From contig NZ_JAJEJP010000002.1 of the NCBI RefSeq assembly GCF_021390495.1, forward strand, positions 620,001 to 684,000: a DNA stretch of 64,000 nt. The letters are read 5' to 3'. Below are positions 53,128-62,955 of this stretch, one piece after another. Below the pieces are notes generated by a model. That model was given only the letters and a program-made list of their open reading frames with translations, was not told the origin of the DNA and made no database searches. The position numbers and the translations under genes are program-made. Within the stretch, counting starts at the first letter, position 1; each line of letters starts with the position of its first letter. Origin of the DNA: Paraburkholderia sp. ZP32-5 (GTDB taxonomy: Bacteria > Pseudomonadota > Gammaproteobacteria > Burkholderiales > Burkholderiaceae).

Positions 53128-54516
53128 CTAAACCGTCGGACGAATGTTCTGGTTATTGCGGAACAGATTGCCCGGGTCGTAGCGATTCTTGGTTTCGACG
53201 AGCCGCGCGTAGTTCGTTCCGTACGCCTGCTCGATGCGGCCGCTTTCCTCCTGCGTCATGAAGTTCACGTACACGCTGCCGAGCGCGAACGGCTGCGCGG
53301 CATCGAAGAACGCGCGCGACCAGGCGATACAGCGATCGTCGTCGCGCGCATCGTCCCAACGACCGTGAACGTTCATCGCGTAGAGCGTGTCGCGCGCCGG
53401 GTAGGCGGTTGCGTCGGCCGCCACGCGCTGCGTCTGACCGCCGATCAGCCCGAAGAAGATCTCGCATTGCGGCGACGGCAGCGTATCGATTGCCTGAATC
53501 AGCGCATCGATCAGACCGTCGTCGATGCCGGCGAGATTGTGCGACTTCCAGTAATTGCGCGCGCCCGGCGTGAGCAGCGGGTCGAATGCCTGCTGCCACA
53601 TTTCATACGGCATCGGGCCGAGATGTTCGCCAAGCGGAGTGCCGAAGCGGCGCGCGCTTTCGACTGCCGCCGGCCCGTCGTCGACTGGCCCGGTGTAGCA
53701 CATCGCGAGCACGAGTACCGGTTTGCCATGCACGTCGGGCGGCAGGAACGGCAGCGGCGGCGCGAGCCGCGCGACCGCCCACACGGCCAGTTCCTCGGGC
53801 ATCGCTGGCGCCGCCGCGCGGTATTTGACGAGCGCGTCTTTCGCCTCGGCGAACGGCAGCACGACGAGGCCGCCATAGACGAGCGGCCCGACCTCGTGCA
53901 GCGCGTATTCGAACTGCGTGACCACGCCGAAATTGCCGCCGCCGCCGCGAATCGCCCAGAACAGGTCCTCGTTCGAACTGGCGCTCGCGCGGCGCAATTC
54001 TCCGTCCGCGGTGACGATGTCGGCGGCGACGAGATTATCTATCGTCATCCCGAAGCGGCGGCTGAGCCAGCCGAAGCCGCCGCCGAGCGTCAGGCCCGCG
54101 ACGCCGGTCGTCGAGTTGATGCCGAGCGGCGTCGCGAGTCCGAACGCCTGCGCTTCGTGATCGAAGTCGTGCAGCGTTGCGCCTGGCTCGACATACGCGC
54201 GCCGGGCTGCCGGATCGATGCGCACGGATTTCATCGACGACAGGTCGAGCACGACACCGTCGTCGCACAGCGCGCTGCCGCCGATATTGTGGCCGCCGCC
54301 GCGAATCGCGAGCGGCAGGCCGTTGTCGCGCGCGAACGCGATGCCCTGACGGATGTCGGCGACACCGGCGCAACGCAGAATCATCGCCGGATAGCGGTCG
54401 ATCATCGCATTCCAGATGCTGCGCGCTTCGTCGAAGCCGGGCGTGTCGGGTAGCAGAAGCGGACCTCGCAGGCCGGATTTCAATGCGTCGACAGCGCTGC
54501 TGGACAGAGTAACCAT
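53128..54516 (-). CDS. FAD-linked oxidase with BBE domain
   Basis: The 462-residue protein is a VAO-family flavoprotein: the FAD motif LAIRGGGHNIGGSALCDDGV with a possible covalent His, GVAGLTLGGGFGWLSRRFGM, and a C-terminal BBE segment (NYARLVETKNRYDPGNLFR). Relatives oxidise sugars, alkaloids or antibiotics. The substrate is unknown. ATG 54516 begins the conserved part. Confidence 0.9.
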   Translation of the reverse strand: MVTLSSSAVDALKSGLRGPLLLPDTPGFDEARSIWNAMIDRYPAMILRCAGVADIRQGIAFARDNGLPLAIRGGGHNIGGSALCDDGVVLDLSSMKSVRIDPAARRAYVEPGATLHDFDHEAQAFGLATPLGINSTTGVAGLTLGGGFGWLSRRFGMTIDNLVAADIVTADGELRRASASSNEDLFWAIRGGGGNFGVVTQFEYALHEVGPLVYGGLVVLPFAEAKDALVKYRAAAPAMPEELAVWAVARLAPPLPFLPPDVHGKPVLVLAMCYTGPVDDGPAAVESARRFGTPLGEHLGPMPYEMWQQAFDPLLTPGARNYWKSHNLAGIDDGLIDALIQAIDTLPSPQCEIFFGLIGGQTQRVAADATAYPARDTLYAMNVHGRWDDARDDDRCIAWSRAFFDAAQPFALGSVYVNFMTQEESGRIEQAYGTNYARLVETKNRYDPGNLFRNNQNIRPTV

Positions 54517-55221
54517 GGCGTACCTCATCGAACGGGAAAGAAGCGCCCAGCACACTATTGCGTAGATCAGACAAGCGAGCGCGGTGAATGAAAGCAAATT
54601 GAGAGGTTGGTGTGCGTCCAGTAAACGGGGCAGTGCGCCGAAGTCAAACAAAGGTAAACCCGCGCGTGTGAGCGATGGCGCGCAACGGCTTATGTGACAG
54701 GCATTTGCGGGCGGCGCCGGCCGCGTTGGCTGCCGCCCGGACGCGGATGTTGGAAGTGTTTTTAAAAGAATTTCCGCGCTGAAGTGTTGGGTGCGCGCCG
54801 TGCTGGTGGTCGCGTAGCGACACTTTGCAGCGCGAGCGTGAGTACGACGCGCGGTCCGGGGCGAGCCGCGCGCGCGTGGATGACGTGTGTGAGCTAGCGC
54901 ACGCCGCGCGCAAGCATTTTTTCGGGACGCGGCGAGGATTGCCGACATGTCGTTTCAGAAGCGGTGCGGCGCTTTTACGTCGCATTGTCTGTGGGATTAC
55001 GCTCATTCGTCTTTTGGCTTTTACTGATTTATGTGCGGATAAACACACGAATAAAGCAGCCGCCATGTAAATGCGTGTGTTGGGGTAAGAAGAAACCCTG
55101 ATTATTTTCATAATATAAATTTCATTTGGCTTTCTTATTGTTTATTTTTCGTTAAATGAACATAGCAATAAGCGAAGTTTCTGATGTCGTCACGATTAAC
55201 AATGGTTAACAGTTCGATTGC
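54517..55221. other. long intergenic region, AT-rich at its distal end
   Basis: There is no convincing gene here. The section at 55095-55200 is much more AT-rich than the rest of the window and contains TTAAC-AATG-GTTAA (55196-55209). It probably includes the promoter for the repeat protein gene and could be a silencer-binding (H-NS-like) region. Confidence 0.45.
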
Positions 55222-55246
55222 CACGGGTATTTGGCAAATACCCGTG
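55222..55246. promoter_or_regulatory. perfect 11-bp inverted repeat upstream of the repeat-protein gene
   Basis: CACGGGTATTT (55222-55232) and AAATACCCGTG (55236-55246) are perfect complements separated by three bases. The site is about 300 bases upstream of the start codon. It may be an operator. Confidence 0.5.
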
Positions 55247-55415
55247 ATATCTCCTTGCGTGGTCTAGCGCACGGTCCCGTCTGGGCGCTGCGAATAACTT
55301 CAACGTCCATCAAGCCTCGCTGTGCCGTTCTTAATAAGAATGTTCGCGCACAGCCAGCCGATTCTCTCGAAACACGCCAAATCGGACCGGGGATTTTCCG
55401 CGAGAGATATGTCCA

Positions 55416-55438
55416 GTGCGAATGGATTTAATTCGCAC
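55416..55438 (+). promoter_or_regulatory. leader hairpin 1 (8-bp stem)
   Basis: GTGCGAAT (55416-55423) and ATTCGCAC (55431-55438) pair perfectly over a 7-base loop in the presumed 5' leader. Confidence 0.45.
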
Positions 55439-55459
55439 GAGGCGAAGCCGGCTGGGCTT

Positions 55460-55495
55460 TTGAATTTTCTGTTATCTGGTGAACAGAAAATTCAA
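55460..55495 (+). promoter_or_regulatory. leader hairpin 2 (14-bp perfect stem)
   Basis: TTGAATTTTCTGTT (55460-55473) and AACAGAAAATTCAA (55482-55495) pair perfectly over an 8-base loop, 46 bases before the start codon. It could control translation or mRNA stability, or act as a protein binding site. Confidence 0.6.
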
Positions 55496-55541
55496 CTGTT
55501 ATTGGGCCGGTCGTTCAGGGTGAAATAATCAGGAGCTTCAA

Positions 55542-57989
55542 ATGAAAAAGCAAAACGGGGACGCGTGGATATTGGGTACGCGGCGGGCGGCTTTGGCGGC
55601 AGCCGTCAGTCTTTATGCGGCGATGGCCGGTGCGCAGACGACTCCTGCGGGAGCCACCGCGGAGACGGCGAATTCCAATGTGATGGTGCTCGCGCAGGCG
55701 AGCGGCGGATGCCCGGCAGGCAGCGGACCCGGCTGCACGTCCGGCGGCTCCGGCATGGCGCCGGGCGGAGTGGGCGTTGCAGCCGCGGGCCTCGGCCTCG
55801 GCTCGCAGTCGGGCGGCGGAGCGCCGTCGACGGGTCCGGGTACGGGCAGCAGCGGCGGAAACAGCTCGGCGAACTCGGGCTCGGGTGGCCTCGGCTCGGG
55901 AAACAGCGGCAATAACAACGGCAATGGCGGCGCCAACAACGGTGGCGGCGACAACGGGTCTGGAAATGGTGGTACGGGTGGGGATGGCGGTGATGGTGGC
56001 GGTGATGGTGGCGGTGATGGTGGCGGGGATAGTGGCGGTGATGGCGGCGGTGATGGTGGTCACGGTCATGGGCATGGACACGGTGGCCATGGGCATGGTG
56101 ACGGCGGTCATGGTCACGGCGACGGTGGTCATGGAGATGGTGGCCACGGTGACGGCGATGGCGGTCATGGAGATGGTGGCCACGGTCACGGCGATGGCGG
56201 TCATGGGGATGGTGGCCATGGTGACGGCGATGGTGGTCATGGCGATGGTGGCGATGGTCACGGTGACGGCGGTCATGGAGATGGTGGCCATGGTCATGGC
56301 GACGGTGGTCACGGCGGTGATGGCCACGGCGACGGCGGCCACGGAGATGGTGGCCACGGAGATGGTGGCCATGGTGATGGCGGTCATGGCGACGGTGGCC
56401 ACGGCGATGGCGGTCACGGCACCAGCGGTCATGGAGACGGTGGTCACGGTGATGGCGGTCACGGCGATGGTGGCCAAGGCGACGGTGGCCATGGTGATGG
56501 TGGTCACGGTGATGGCGGCCATGGCGATGGCGGTCACGGCGATGGCGGTCACGGCGACGGTGGTCATGGCGACGGTGGTCATGGCGATGGCGGCCATGGT
56601 GATGGCGGCCAAGGCGACGGTGGTCATGGCGATGGCGGTCACGGCGCCAGCGGTCATGGAGATGGTGGTCACGGTGATGGCGGCCATGGCGATGGCGGTC
56701 ACGGCGATGGTGGCCATGGTGATGGTGGCCATGGTGATGGTGGTCACGGTGATGGTGGTCACGGTGATGGCGGCCATGGCGATGGCGGTCACGGCGACGG
56801 TGGTCATGGCGATGGCGGTCACGGCGCCAGCGGTCATGGAGACGGCGGTCACGGCGACGGCGGCCAAGGCGATGGCGGTCACGGCGCCAGCGGTCATGGA
56901 GACGGTGGTCACGGTGATGGCGGCCAAGGCGACGGTGGTCACGGTGCCAACGGCAATGGTGGCGGCGAGGGCCACGGCGGCAAGGGTGGTGGCCAAGGTA
57001 ATGGCGGTTCCGGGAACGGCGGCCAAGGCAACGGTGGCTCTGGAAATGGCGGCCACGGCGGTAGCGGTGGCGGAGGCAACGGGGGTAACGGCGGCGGCCA
57101 AGGCAATGGCGGTAATGGCGGTGGCCAAGGCAACGGCGGCTCCGGAAACGGTGGCCACGGCGGTAACGGTGGTGGAGGCAACGGAGGCAACGGCGGAGGC
57201 CAAGGCAACGGTGGCAATGGCGGTAACGGTGGTGGCCAAGGCAACGGCGGCTCTGGAAATGGCGGCCACGGCGGTGGCCAAGGCAATGGCGGCTCTGGAA
57301 ACGGCGGCCACGGCGGCCACGGCGGTAACGGTGGTGGCGGTAACGGAGGCAACGGCGGCAACGGCGGCGGCCAGGGCAATGGTGGTAATGGCGGTGGCCA
57401 AGGCAACGGCGGCTCTGGAAATGGCGGCCACGGCGGTAACGGTGGTGGAGGTAACGGCGGCAACGGCGGCGGCCAAGGCAATGGCGGTAACGGCGGTGGC
57501 CAAGGCAACGGCGGCTCTGGAAATGGCGGCCACGGCGGTAACGGTGGTGGAGGTAACGGTGGCAATGGCGGCGGCCAAGGCAATGGCGGTAACGGCGGTG
57601 GCCAAGGCAACGGCGGCTCTGGAAATGGCGGCCACGGCGGTAACGGTGGCGGAGGTAACGGTGGCAATGGCGGCGGCCAAGGCAATGGCGGTAATGGCGG
57701 TGGCCAAGGCAACGGCGGCTCCGGAAACGGCGGCCACGGTGGTAACGGCGGTGGAGGCAACGGCGGCAACGGCGGCAATGGCGGCAATGGCGGCAATGGC
57801 GGCGGCCAGGGCAATGGCGGCAACGGTGGCGGCCAAGGCAACGGCGGCTCCGGCCACGGCGGCGGCTTCGGTGGCGGTTTCGGCGGCCACGGCGGAGGCT
57901 TTGGCGGCGGCTTCGGCGGCCATGGCGGTGGCTACGGTGGCGGCAATGGTGGAGGCAACGGCGGCGGTCACGGCGGCGGCAACCACTAA
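55542..57989 (+). CDS. exported Gly-rich repeat protein (GDGGHG and GQGNGG repeats)
   Basis: The 815-residue protein has an N-terminal signal-like segment (AALAAAVSLYAAMAGAQ), a linker with two Cys (GGCPAGSGPGC), then two long repeat blocks. Block 1 (about nt 55980-56940) is made of the hexapeptide GDGGHG (18 bp). Block 2 (about 56940-57850) is built of Gly/Asn/Gln/Ser/His units, with a 102-bp period for at least four copies (57429, 57531, 57633, 57735). The end is Gly/Phe/His/Tyr-rich. The His and Asp content suggests metal binding. AGGAG precedes the ATG. No family is recognised. Confidence 0.8.
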   Translation: MKKQNGDAWILGTRRAALAAAVSLYAAMAGAQTTPAGATAETANSNVMVLAQASGGCPAGSGPGCTSGGSGMAPGGVGVAAAGLGLGSQSGGGAPSTGPGTGSSGGNSSANSGSGGLGSGNSGNNNGNGGANNGGGDNGSGNGGTGGDGGDGGGDGGGDGGGDSGGDGGGDGGHGHGHGHGGHGHGDGGHGHGDGGHGDGGHGDGDGGHGDGGHGHGDGGHGDGGHGDGDGGHGDGGDGHGDGGHGDGGHGHGDGGHGGDGHGDGGHGDGGHGDGGHGDGGHGDGGHGDGGHGTSGHGDGGHGDGGHGDGGQGDGGHGDGGHGDGGHGDGGHGDGGHGDGGHGDGGHGDGGHGDGGQGDGGHGDGGHGASGHGDGGHGDGGHGDGGHGDGGHGDGGHGDGGHGDGGHGDGGHGDGGHGDGGHGDGGHGASGHGDGGHGDGGQGDGGHGASGHGDGGHGDGGQGDGGHGANGNGGGEGHGGKGGGQGNGGSGNGGQGNGGSGNGGHGGSGGGGNGGNGGGQGNGGNGGGQGNGGSGNGGHGGNGGGGNGGNGGGQGNGGNGGNGGGQGNGGSGNGGHGGGQGNGGSGNGGHGGHGGNGGGGNGGNGGNGGGQGNGGNGGGQGNGGSGNGGHGGNGGGGNGGNGGGQGNGGNGGGQGNGGSGNGGHGGNGGGGNGGNGGGQGNGGNGGGQGNGGSGNGGHGGNGGGGNGGNGGGQGNGGNGGGQGNGGSGNGGHGGNGGGGNGGNGGNGGNGGNGGGQGNGGNGGGQGNGGSGHGGGFGGGFGGHGGGFGGGFGGHGGGYGGGNGGGNGGGHGGGNH
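57318..57836 (+). repeat. 102-bp tandem repeats within the Gly-rich gene
   Basis: The marker CACGG-CGGTAACGG or a near copy recurs at 57318, 57429, 57531, 57633 and 57735. The last three intervals are exactly 102 bases, the first is 111. Each unit codes for 34 residues (NGGGQGNGGNGGGQGNGGSG and flanks), so copy changes would keep the frame. Confidence 0.75.
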
Positions 57990-58027
57990 CCGGTGGGCGA
58001 TCCCTGCATCACGCGGGGCACCCACCG

Positions 58028-58059
58028 GGTGCGGAGACCGGCTTGCCGGTTTCCGCACC
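58028..58059 (+). terminator. hairpin after the Gly-rich gene
   Basis: A 15-bp stem with one G-T wobble (GGTGCGGAGACCGGC and its complement) around TT lies 39 bases after the stop. It lacks a T run but is likely to end or protect the transcript. The next 150 bases are low-complexity CAACGAAG-like sequence. Confidence 0.5.
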
Positions 58060-58215
58060 AACACCCGTCGACGGCAACGAAGCCGTAACAACGAAGCTGC
58101 AACAACGAAATCGCACCAACGACCCAGCAGCAAAAGCAACTACGCAACTGCAAAGCAGCAAAGCAACCAGGCACGCAAAAGCACTCGAAACCGTGGACGG
58201 CCACGCGCCGTCCAC

Positions 58216-58878
58216 TTACCCCGCCAGATCGATCACCTTGTCCTGCGCGACAACAAAAATCCTCTCCCCAGCGACGCGCGCAGTTTCACGCGCTCCTCCC
58301 GTAAAGCTCCCAAAAGCGGGCAATACCCCGCAGTCGACGCCAAACCGGAAACACGGCACCCGCACCGAATCGGTCCGCGTCGCGATCCGGTAGACCGGAT
58401 GCACATGCCCCGCAAGCACGTACGCGCCGTCAACCACGCGCGGGTGATGACACAGCGCCCACGGTCCGGCATGCCACGGCTCGCGCGCGTATTCGACATC
58501 CAGCGTGTGGGGCAACGCGCCCGCATGCCGGTCGTGATTGCCTTCCACCAGCACGACCCGCATATGCGCATGCATCGCGCGCCATGCATGCAATGCATCG
58601 AGCGTGAGCGCCGTCAGCGATTCGCGCGCGTGCAGCAGGTCGCCGAGAAACACCAGCATCGCCGGTTCGAATTGCGCGATCAGCTGATCGATACGCAGCA
58701 GGTTGTCCTCGGTCGAACCCGTCGGCACTGGAATGCCGCGCGCGCGAAATACGGCGTCCTTGCCGAAATGCGCATCGGCGATAAACAGCGCGCGCAGCAC
58801 CGGATCGAAACTCGCGCGCAAACTCGACAGCACGAGTGGCTGTCCGGCGATCTCGATCGCAAGCGACGAAGGCGTCAT
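58216..58878 (-). CDS. pdeM: ligase-associated metallophosphoesterase (PdeM-type)
   Basis: The 220-residue protein has calcineurin-like phosphoesterase motifs: DAHFGK, GDLLHAR, GNHDRH and GHVHP. It matches the PdeM endonuclease family found with DNA ligases and a DEXH helicase. The start overlaps the helicase stop by four bases (ATGA). No ligase gene is in this window. Confidence 0.9.
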   Translation of the reverse strand: MTPSSLAIEIAGQPLVLSSLRASFDPVLRALFIADAHFGKDAVFRARGIPVPTGSTEDNLLRIDQLIAQFEPAMLVFLGDLLHARESLTALTLDALHAWRAMHAHMRVVLVEGNHDRHAGALPHTLDVEYAREPWHAGPWALCHHPRVVDGAYVLAGHVHPVYRIATRTDSVRVPCFRFGVDCGVLPAFGSFTGGARETARVAGERIFVVAQDKVIDLAG

Positions 58879-61508
58879 CGTTGCGCCGCCTTTTCGAGTT
58901 CGGCCAGCATCCGCTCGACGCGATCCGCGAGCTTCTCCGTGCTGACCTTTTCGCGCAGGCGTCCGACGATCAATGGAAAGGCGAACGGCGTCGGCTTCTT
59001 CGGATGCGTCATGACGACGCGGCTCGCGTTCATTCGTTCGAGTGCTTCGCGGATGCGCCGCACGTCGAGTTCCTGCAGCAGTACTTCGGTATCGGCCTGG
59101 TTCAACAGCAGATTGGCGCGGTCATGCTGACGGAAGATTTCGTAGAAGAGTCCGCTCGATGCCTGCAATTGCCGCGCGCTTTTCTGCTGTCCCGGATGCG
59201 CCTGAAACACGAGCCCCGACACGCGCGCAATCTCGCGAAAACGCCGCAACGACAATTCGGATGAATTGAGGCTCGCGAGAATATCGTGATCGAGTTCTTC
59301 GGCGGAAAGCAGACCACGCTGCAATTGCTCGTCCCAATCGAATGGTTGCGAGCACAGCAACTCGAAACCGTAGTCGTTCATCGAAATCGAAAACGTACCG
59401 GGCTTTTCGCGCGCGACTCGCCAGGCGAGCAACGCACCGAGACCGATATGCGCGGTGCGCCCCGCGAATGGATAGCAGAAGAAATGATGCCCTTCGCGCG
59501 ACTTCAGCAATTCGACGACGAGTACTTCCGGCGCCGGCAACGCCGACCATTTCTGCTGCAATTCGAGCAGTGGACGCACCGCGCGCATTTCCGGTTCGTC
59601 ATAGATACCGTCGGCAGCGCGCGCGAGCATCGTCAGCGTGGCCTCCGCGAGTTCGGACGAAAGCGGCATGCGGCTGCCGGCCCATTGCGGCATCGCTCCG
59701 CGTGACGAGGTCGCGCGTCGCACCCACGCGGTCATGTCCTGCACGCGGATCAATTCCAGCGTGCGGCCGCCGAATGAGAAAACGTCGCCGGGTTTGAGCC
59801 GTGAAATAAACGATTCCTCGATTGCGCCAATTCGGCCGCCCGACAGATACGCGACATTCAACGTACCGCCCGCGACGATCGTGCCGATATTGTTGCGATG
59901 CCGCCGCGCGAGATCATCGCGCGGTACCCGATACAGACCGTCGTCGCCGCGCGCGACGCGGTGGTAGTCCGGATAGGCGCGCAGTGTCGCGCCACCGCCT
60001 TCGACAAAGCCGACTGCCCAGTCGAACTCCGTCTGCGTGAGATCGCGGTATGCATAGGTACGCGAGATTTCGCGGTATAGATCTTCCGCGTCGAAGCCGC
60101 CGCCTATCGCCACGGTGACCAGATGCTGCACCAGAACATCGAACGGCTTTTCGGGCGTATCCCGGCTTTCGATGTGCCGCCGCTCGACGGCCTCGCGTGC
60201 CGCGGCGGCTTCGATCAGTTCGAGCGCATGCGTGGGCACGATCGTTACGCGCGACGGCAGACCGGGCGCGTGTCCCGAGCGGCCCGCGCGCTGCATCAAA
60301 CGCGCGACGCCTTTCGGCGAACCGATCTGGAACACGCGTTCGACCGGCAGAAAATCGACGCCAAGATCGAGACTCGACGTACACACAACCGCTTTCAGCA
60401 AGCCATTTTTCAGGCCGCGTTCGACCCATTCGCGCACCTGTTGATCGAGCGAGCCATGATGTAGCGCGAGCGAACCGGCCCATTCGGGCCTTGCTTCGAG
60501 CAGCGCCTGATACCAGAGCTCGCATTGCGAGCGCGTATTGGTAAAGACGAGCGAGGTACGCGCTTCGTCGATTGCACGCGCAACGGCATCGACCTGACGC
60601 ATACCCATATGACCGCCCCATGGAAAGCGCTCGATCGTCTCCGGAATGATCGTATCGACGATCAGCGCTTTCGGCAGCGCGCCGTGTATGTTCACGCGCG
60701 GCGTCGCGACCGGTGCGAGCAAAACCTGTTCGGCAAACGACAGATTGCCGAGCGTCGCCGACAACCCCCACACCTGCAATGCGGGCCGCCAATGCGTGAG
60801 CCGCGCGAGCGCGAGCTGGGTCTGCGTGCCGCGCTTATTGCCGAGCAATTCGTGCCATTCGTCGACGATCACCAGCCGCACGTGCGCGAGTACTTCGCGT
60901 GCATCGGCGCGGGTCAAGATCAGCGTCAGACTTTCGGGCGTCGTGACGAGCGCGGACGGCATGCGCCGGTTTTGCCGCTCGCGTTCGGCCGATGACGTAT
61001 CGCCGGTCCGCAGTCCGACGCTGAAGGGCACCGCCAGTTCGGCCGCCGAGCTTTGCAGTGCGCGCGCGGTGTCGGCGGCGAGCGCGCGCATCGGCGTGAT
61101 CCATAACACGGTGAGCGGTTCGGGTTGCTTGCGCGCCGCGGCCGCTTCGTTCGTGAACGCGGCGAGCGCGCCGAACCATACGGCCCAGGTCTTGCCGGCG
61201 CCGGTGCTCGCATGCAGCAGGCCGCTCGCGCCGTCGGCGATTGCGCGCCAGACCTCGCGCTGAAAATCGAATGGCTGCCAGCGGCGCGCGGCAAACCATG
61301 CGTCGAGTTTGTCCGTGAAAGGGCGACGAGCCTGTTCCGGCGTATAGGACGGAAACGGCAATGGCTCGAAAGCGGGCTCGCGCGCATCGAGCCGCGCCTG
61401 CTGCGCGCGACTGCGCGGGATCCGGCGTGGCCGTGGCGCGCGGCGCGACGCGTCGGCCGTCGCTAGCGGCGGGGTGGCGGGGTCGTCGGGGTGGGCCGGC
61501 TCGGTCAT
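58875..61508 (-). CDS. ligase-associated DEXH-box helicase (Lhr-like)
   Basis: The 877-residue protein is a superfamily 2 helicase: Walker [18 protein letters not shown] in [15 protein letters not shown], and the SAT motif in [11 protein letters not shown]. The C-terminal half has the Lhr-type winged-helix and DEAD/H-associated domain ([24 protein letters not shown] [20 protein letters not shown]). It is thought to act in DNA repair with PdeM. ATG 61508 is chosen; a longer frame reaches 61568. Confidence 0.93.
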   Translation of the reverse strand: MTEPAHPDDPATPPLATADASRRAPRPRRIPRSRAQQARLDAREPAFEPLPFPSYTPEQARRPFTDKLDAWFAARRWQPFDFQREVWRAIADGASGLLHASTGAGKTWAVWFGALAAFTNEAAAARKQPEPLTVLWITPMRALAADTARALQSSAAELAVPFSVGLRTGDTSSAERERQNRRMPSALVTTPESLTLILTRADAREVLAHVRLVIVDEWHELLGNKRGTQTQLALARLTHWRPALQVWGLSATLGNLSFAEQVLLAPVATPRVNIHGALPKALIVDTIIPETIERFPWGGHMGMRQVDAVARAIDEARTSLVFTNTRSQCELWYQALLEARPEWAGSLALHHGSLDQQVREWVERGLKNGLLKAVVCTSSLDLGVDFLPVERVFQIGSPKGVARLMQRAGRSGHAPGLPSRVTIVPTHALELIEAAAAREAVERRHIESRDTPEKPFDVLVQHLVTVAIGGGFDAEDLYREISRTYAYRDLTQTEFDWAVGFVEGGGATLRAYPDYHRVARGDDGLYRVPRDDLARRHRNNIGTIVAGGTLNVAYLSGGRIGAIEESFISRLKPGDVFSFGGRTLELIRVQDMTAWVRRATSSRGAMPQWAGSRMPLSSELAEATLTMLARAADGIYDEPEMRAVRPLLELQQKWSALPAPEVLVVELLKSREGHHFFCYPFAGRTAHIGLGALLAWRVAREKPGTFSISMNDYGFELLCSQPFDWDEQLQRGLLSAEELDHDILASLNSSELSLRRFREIARVSGLVFQAHPGQQKSARQLQASSGLFYEIFRQHDRANLLLNQADTEVLLQELDVRRIREALERMNASRVVMTHPKKPTPFAFPLIVGRLREKVSTEKLADRVERMLAELEKAAQR

Positions 61509-61687
61509 CGAAAGCGCTCGATAGCAATGGATTCGCGTGCCGGCAAATGGCTCGCCGGGAATATTCACATGGACTTCGGAAGGGCCGCCGTGGTTCAGCG
61601 AAAGCCCGCGTCACGGTGATGCTTCGCCGTGTCTGCGCCACCCGATCCGCTACAATGCGGCGACCCACCCCCCACTGGAGATTCGCC

Positions 61688-62089
61688 TTGAAATCACTCG
61701 TTGCATTGCTGGCCGCAACCCTTCTTTCCTCGACCGCAATGGCCGCCGCGCCGACCACGGAAAAACTGCCCTCCGGCGTTGTCATCGAACATCTGACGCA
61801 AGGCACGGGCCCGCAACCGTCCGCGACCGATGTCGTCAAGGTCAACTATCGCGGCACGCTTCCCAACGGCACCGAATTCGACAGCTCCGCAAAGCATGGC
61901 GGCCCGGCCACGTTCCCGCTCAATCGCGTGATTCCGTGCTGGACCCAAGGCGTGCAGAAAATGAAAGTGGGCGGTAAGGCACGCCTCACCTGCCCGTCGG
62001 CGACCGCTTATGGCGATCGCGGCGTGGGTCCGATTCCGCCGAATACCGACCTGACGTTCGAAGTAGAACTCGTCGACATCGTCAAGTAA
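61688..62089 (+). CDS. FKBP-type peptidyl-prolyl isomerase, exported
   Basis: The 133-residue protein has a signal peptide (SLVALLAATLLSSTAMAAA) and an FKBP domain (VVKVNYRGTLPNGTEFDSS; VIPCWTQGVQKMKVGGKARL; PNTDLTFEVELVDI). The TTG at 61688 follows GGAG by seven bases and begins the signal peptide; no ATG is suitable. It helps periplasmic proteins fold. Confidence 0.88.
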   Translation: MKSLVALLAATLLSSTAMAAAPTTEKLPSGVVIEHLTQGTGPQPSATDVVKVNYRGTLPNGTEFDSSAKHGGPATFPLNRVIPCWTQGVQKMKVGGKARLTCPSATAYGDRGVGPIPPNTDLTFEVELVDIVK

Positions 62090-62124
62090 TAGCGCAAAAA
62101 TGCGCTTAATGCGCTGAACCCCAG

Positions 62125-62160
62125 GCCTCGCTACGGAACTCGCAGCGAGGCTTTGTTTTT
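62125..62160 (+). terminator. FKBP gene terminator
   Basis: GCCTCGCT (62125-62132) pairs with AGCGAGGC (62144-62151) and is followed by a T-rich run. Confidence 0.75.
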
Positions 62161-62195
62161 TGGGCCGGCGAAATAGGGCGCCCTGGAGACTCGGC

Positions 62196-62657
62196 ATGAA
62201 ACGCGACCAGAGTGCGGTGCAGGTGGCCAGCATCGGCTTCACCGGTAAGCCCGCGCGGAAGTTCTTCGACTTGCTGAAGGGGGCCCATGTCCGCACGGTG
62301 CTCGACATCCGCCTGAACAACACGTCGCAACTCGCCGGCTTTGCGAAAAGGCAGGATCTGCCGTACTTCCTGGAGAACCTGTGCAATACGGCGTATGTGG
62401 AAGTGCCGGAGTTGGCGCCCGAGCCGGATCTGCTCAAACGCTACCAGGCCAAAAAGCTGAGTTGGGAGAACCTGCGCGATGAGTATTTCGAGCTGATTGC
62501 AAGGCGCCGGGTGGAAAGCAATCTGGATATCGCGCTATTTGAGTCCGGCTGCCTGCTTTGCAGTGAACATTTACCACATCATTGTCACCGGGCGCTGGCG
62601 CTCGAGTACCTGAACAGTCATTGGAATAACCGGCTTGCCATTACGCATCTGACGTGA
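62196..62657 (+). CDS. DUF488 domain protein
   Basis: The 153-residue protein matches DUF488: ASIGFTGKPARKFFDLLKGA, VLDIRLNNTSQLAGFAK, and the paired Cys in CLLCSEHLPHHCHR. The conserved Cys/His cluster suggests metal binding. The function is unknown. CTGGAG precedes ATG 62196. Confidence 0.88.
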   Translation: MKRDQSAVQVASIGFTGKPARKFFDLLKGAHVRTVLDIRLNNTSQLAGFAKRQDLPYFLENLCNTAYVEVPELAPEPDLLKRYQAKKLSWENLRDEYFELIARRRVESNLDIALFESGCLLCSEHLPHHCHRALALEYLNSHWNNRLAITHLT

Positions 62658-62955
62658 CGGGCCGGTCCGCGGACGGCTCGAACGGTACGTCGCGGGATCT
62701 TTTCCTACGTATTTCTCCGTACTTTCGCTATTTAGTAGGGCGGGTCATCTCCTGCCGCCTTTGTTTGCGCCTGGCGGGCAAACCTCGGCCAAACACCGGC
62801 CAAACGTTTGACTGGCTCAAAACGCGGAAAAGCGCGTCTTTTTCAAGTCCGGCGCTGGTGGCTCGTTTACTATCTACTCACACGCGACCCCCTCCACCTT
62901 CTCGGCCGCCGGGAATACGCCCGCCGGTCTTCTTTGCGCGCCAGGAGCGCCTGCC

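Noticed and set aside
57318..57836. CRISPR-like periodic repeats
   Set aside because: The repeats are contiguous without unique spacers and lie in frame in a coding region.
55515..58139. 874-residue minus-strand frame opposite the Gly-rich gene
   Set aside because: A shadow of the repeats (Ala/Thr/Ile/Val-rich); the Pro/Trp-rich frame at 56939-57841 is likewise a shadow.
55777..59130. 1117-residue + strand frame overlapping the Gly-rich gene
   Set aside because: It is another frame of the same repeats (Met/Ala/Val-rich low complexity) and runs across the opposite-strand PdeM gene. The repeat structure keeps all frames open.
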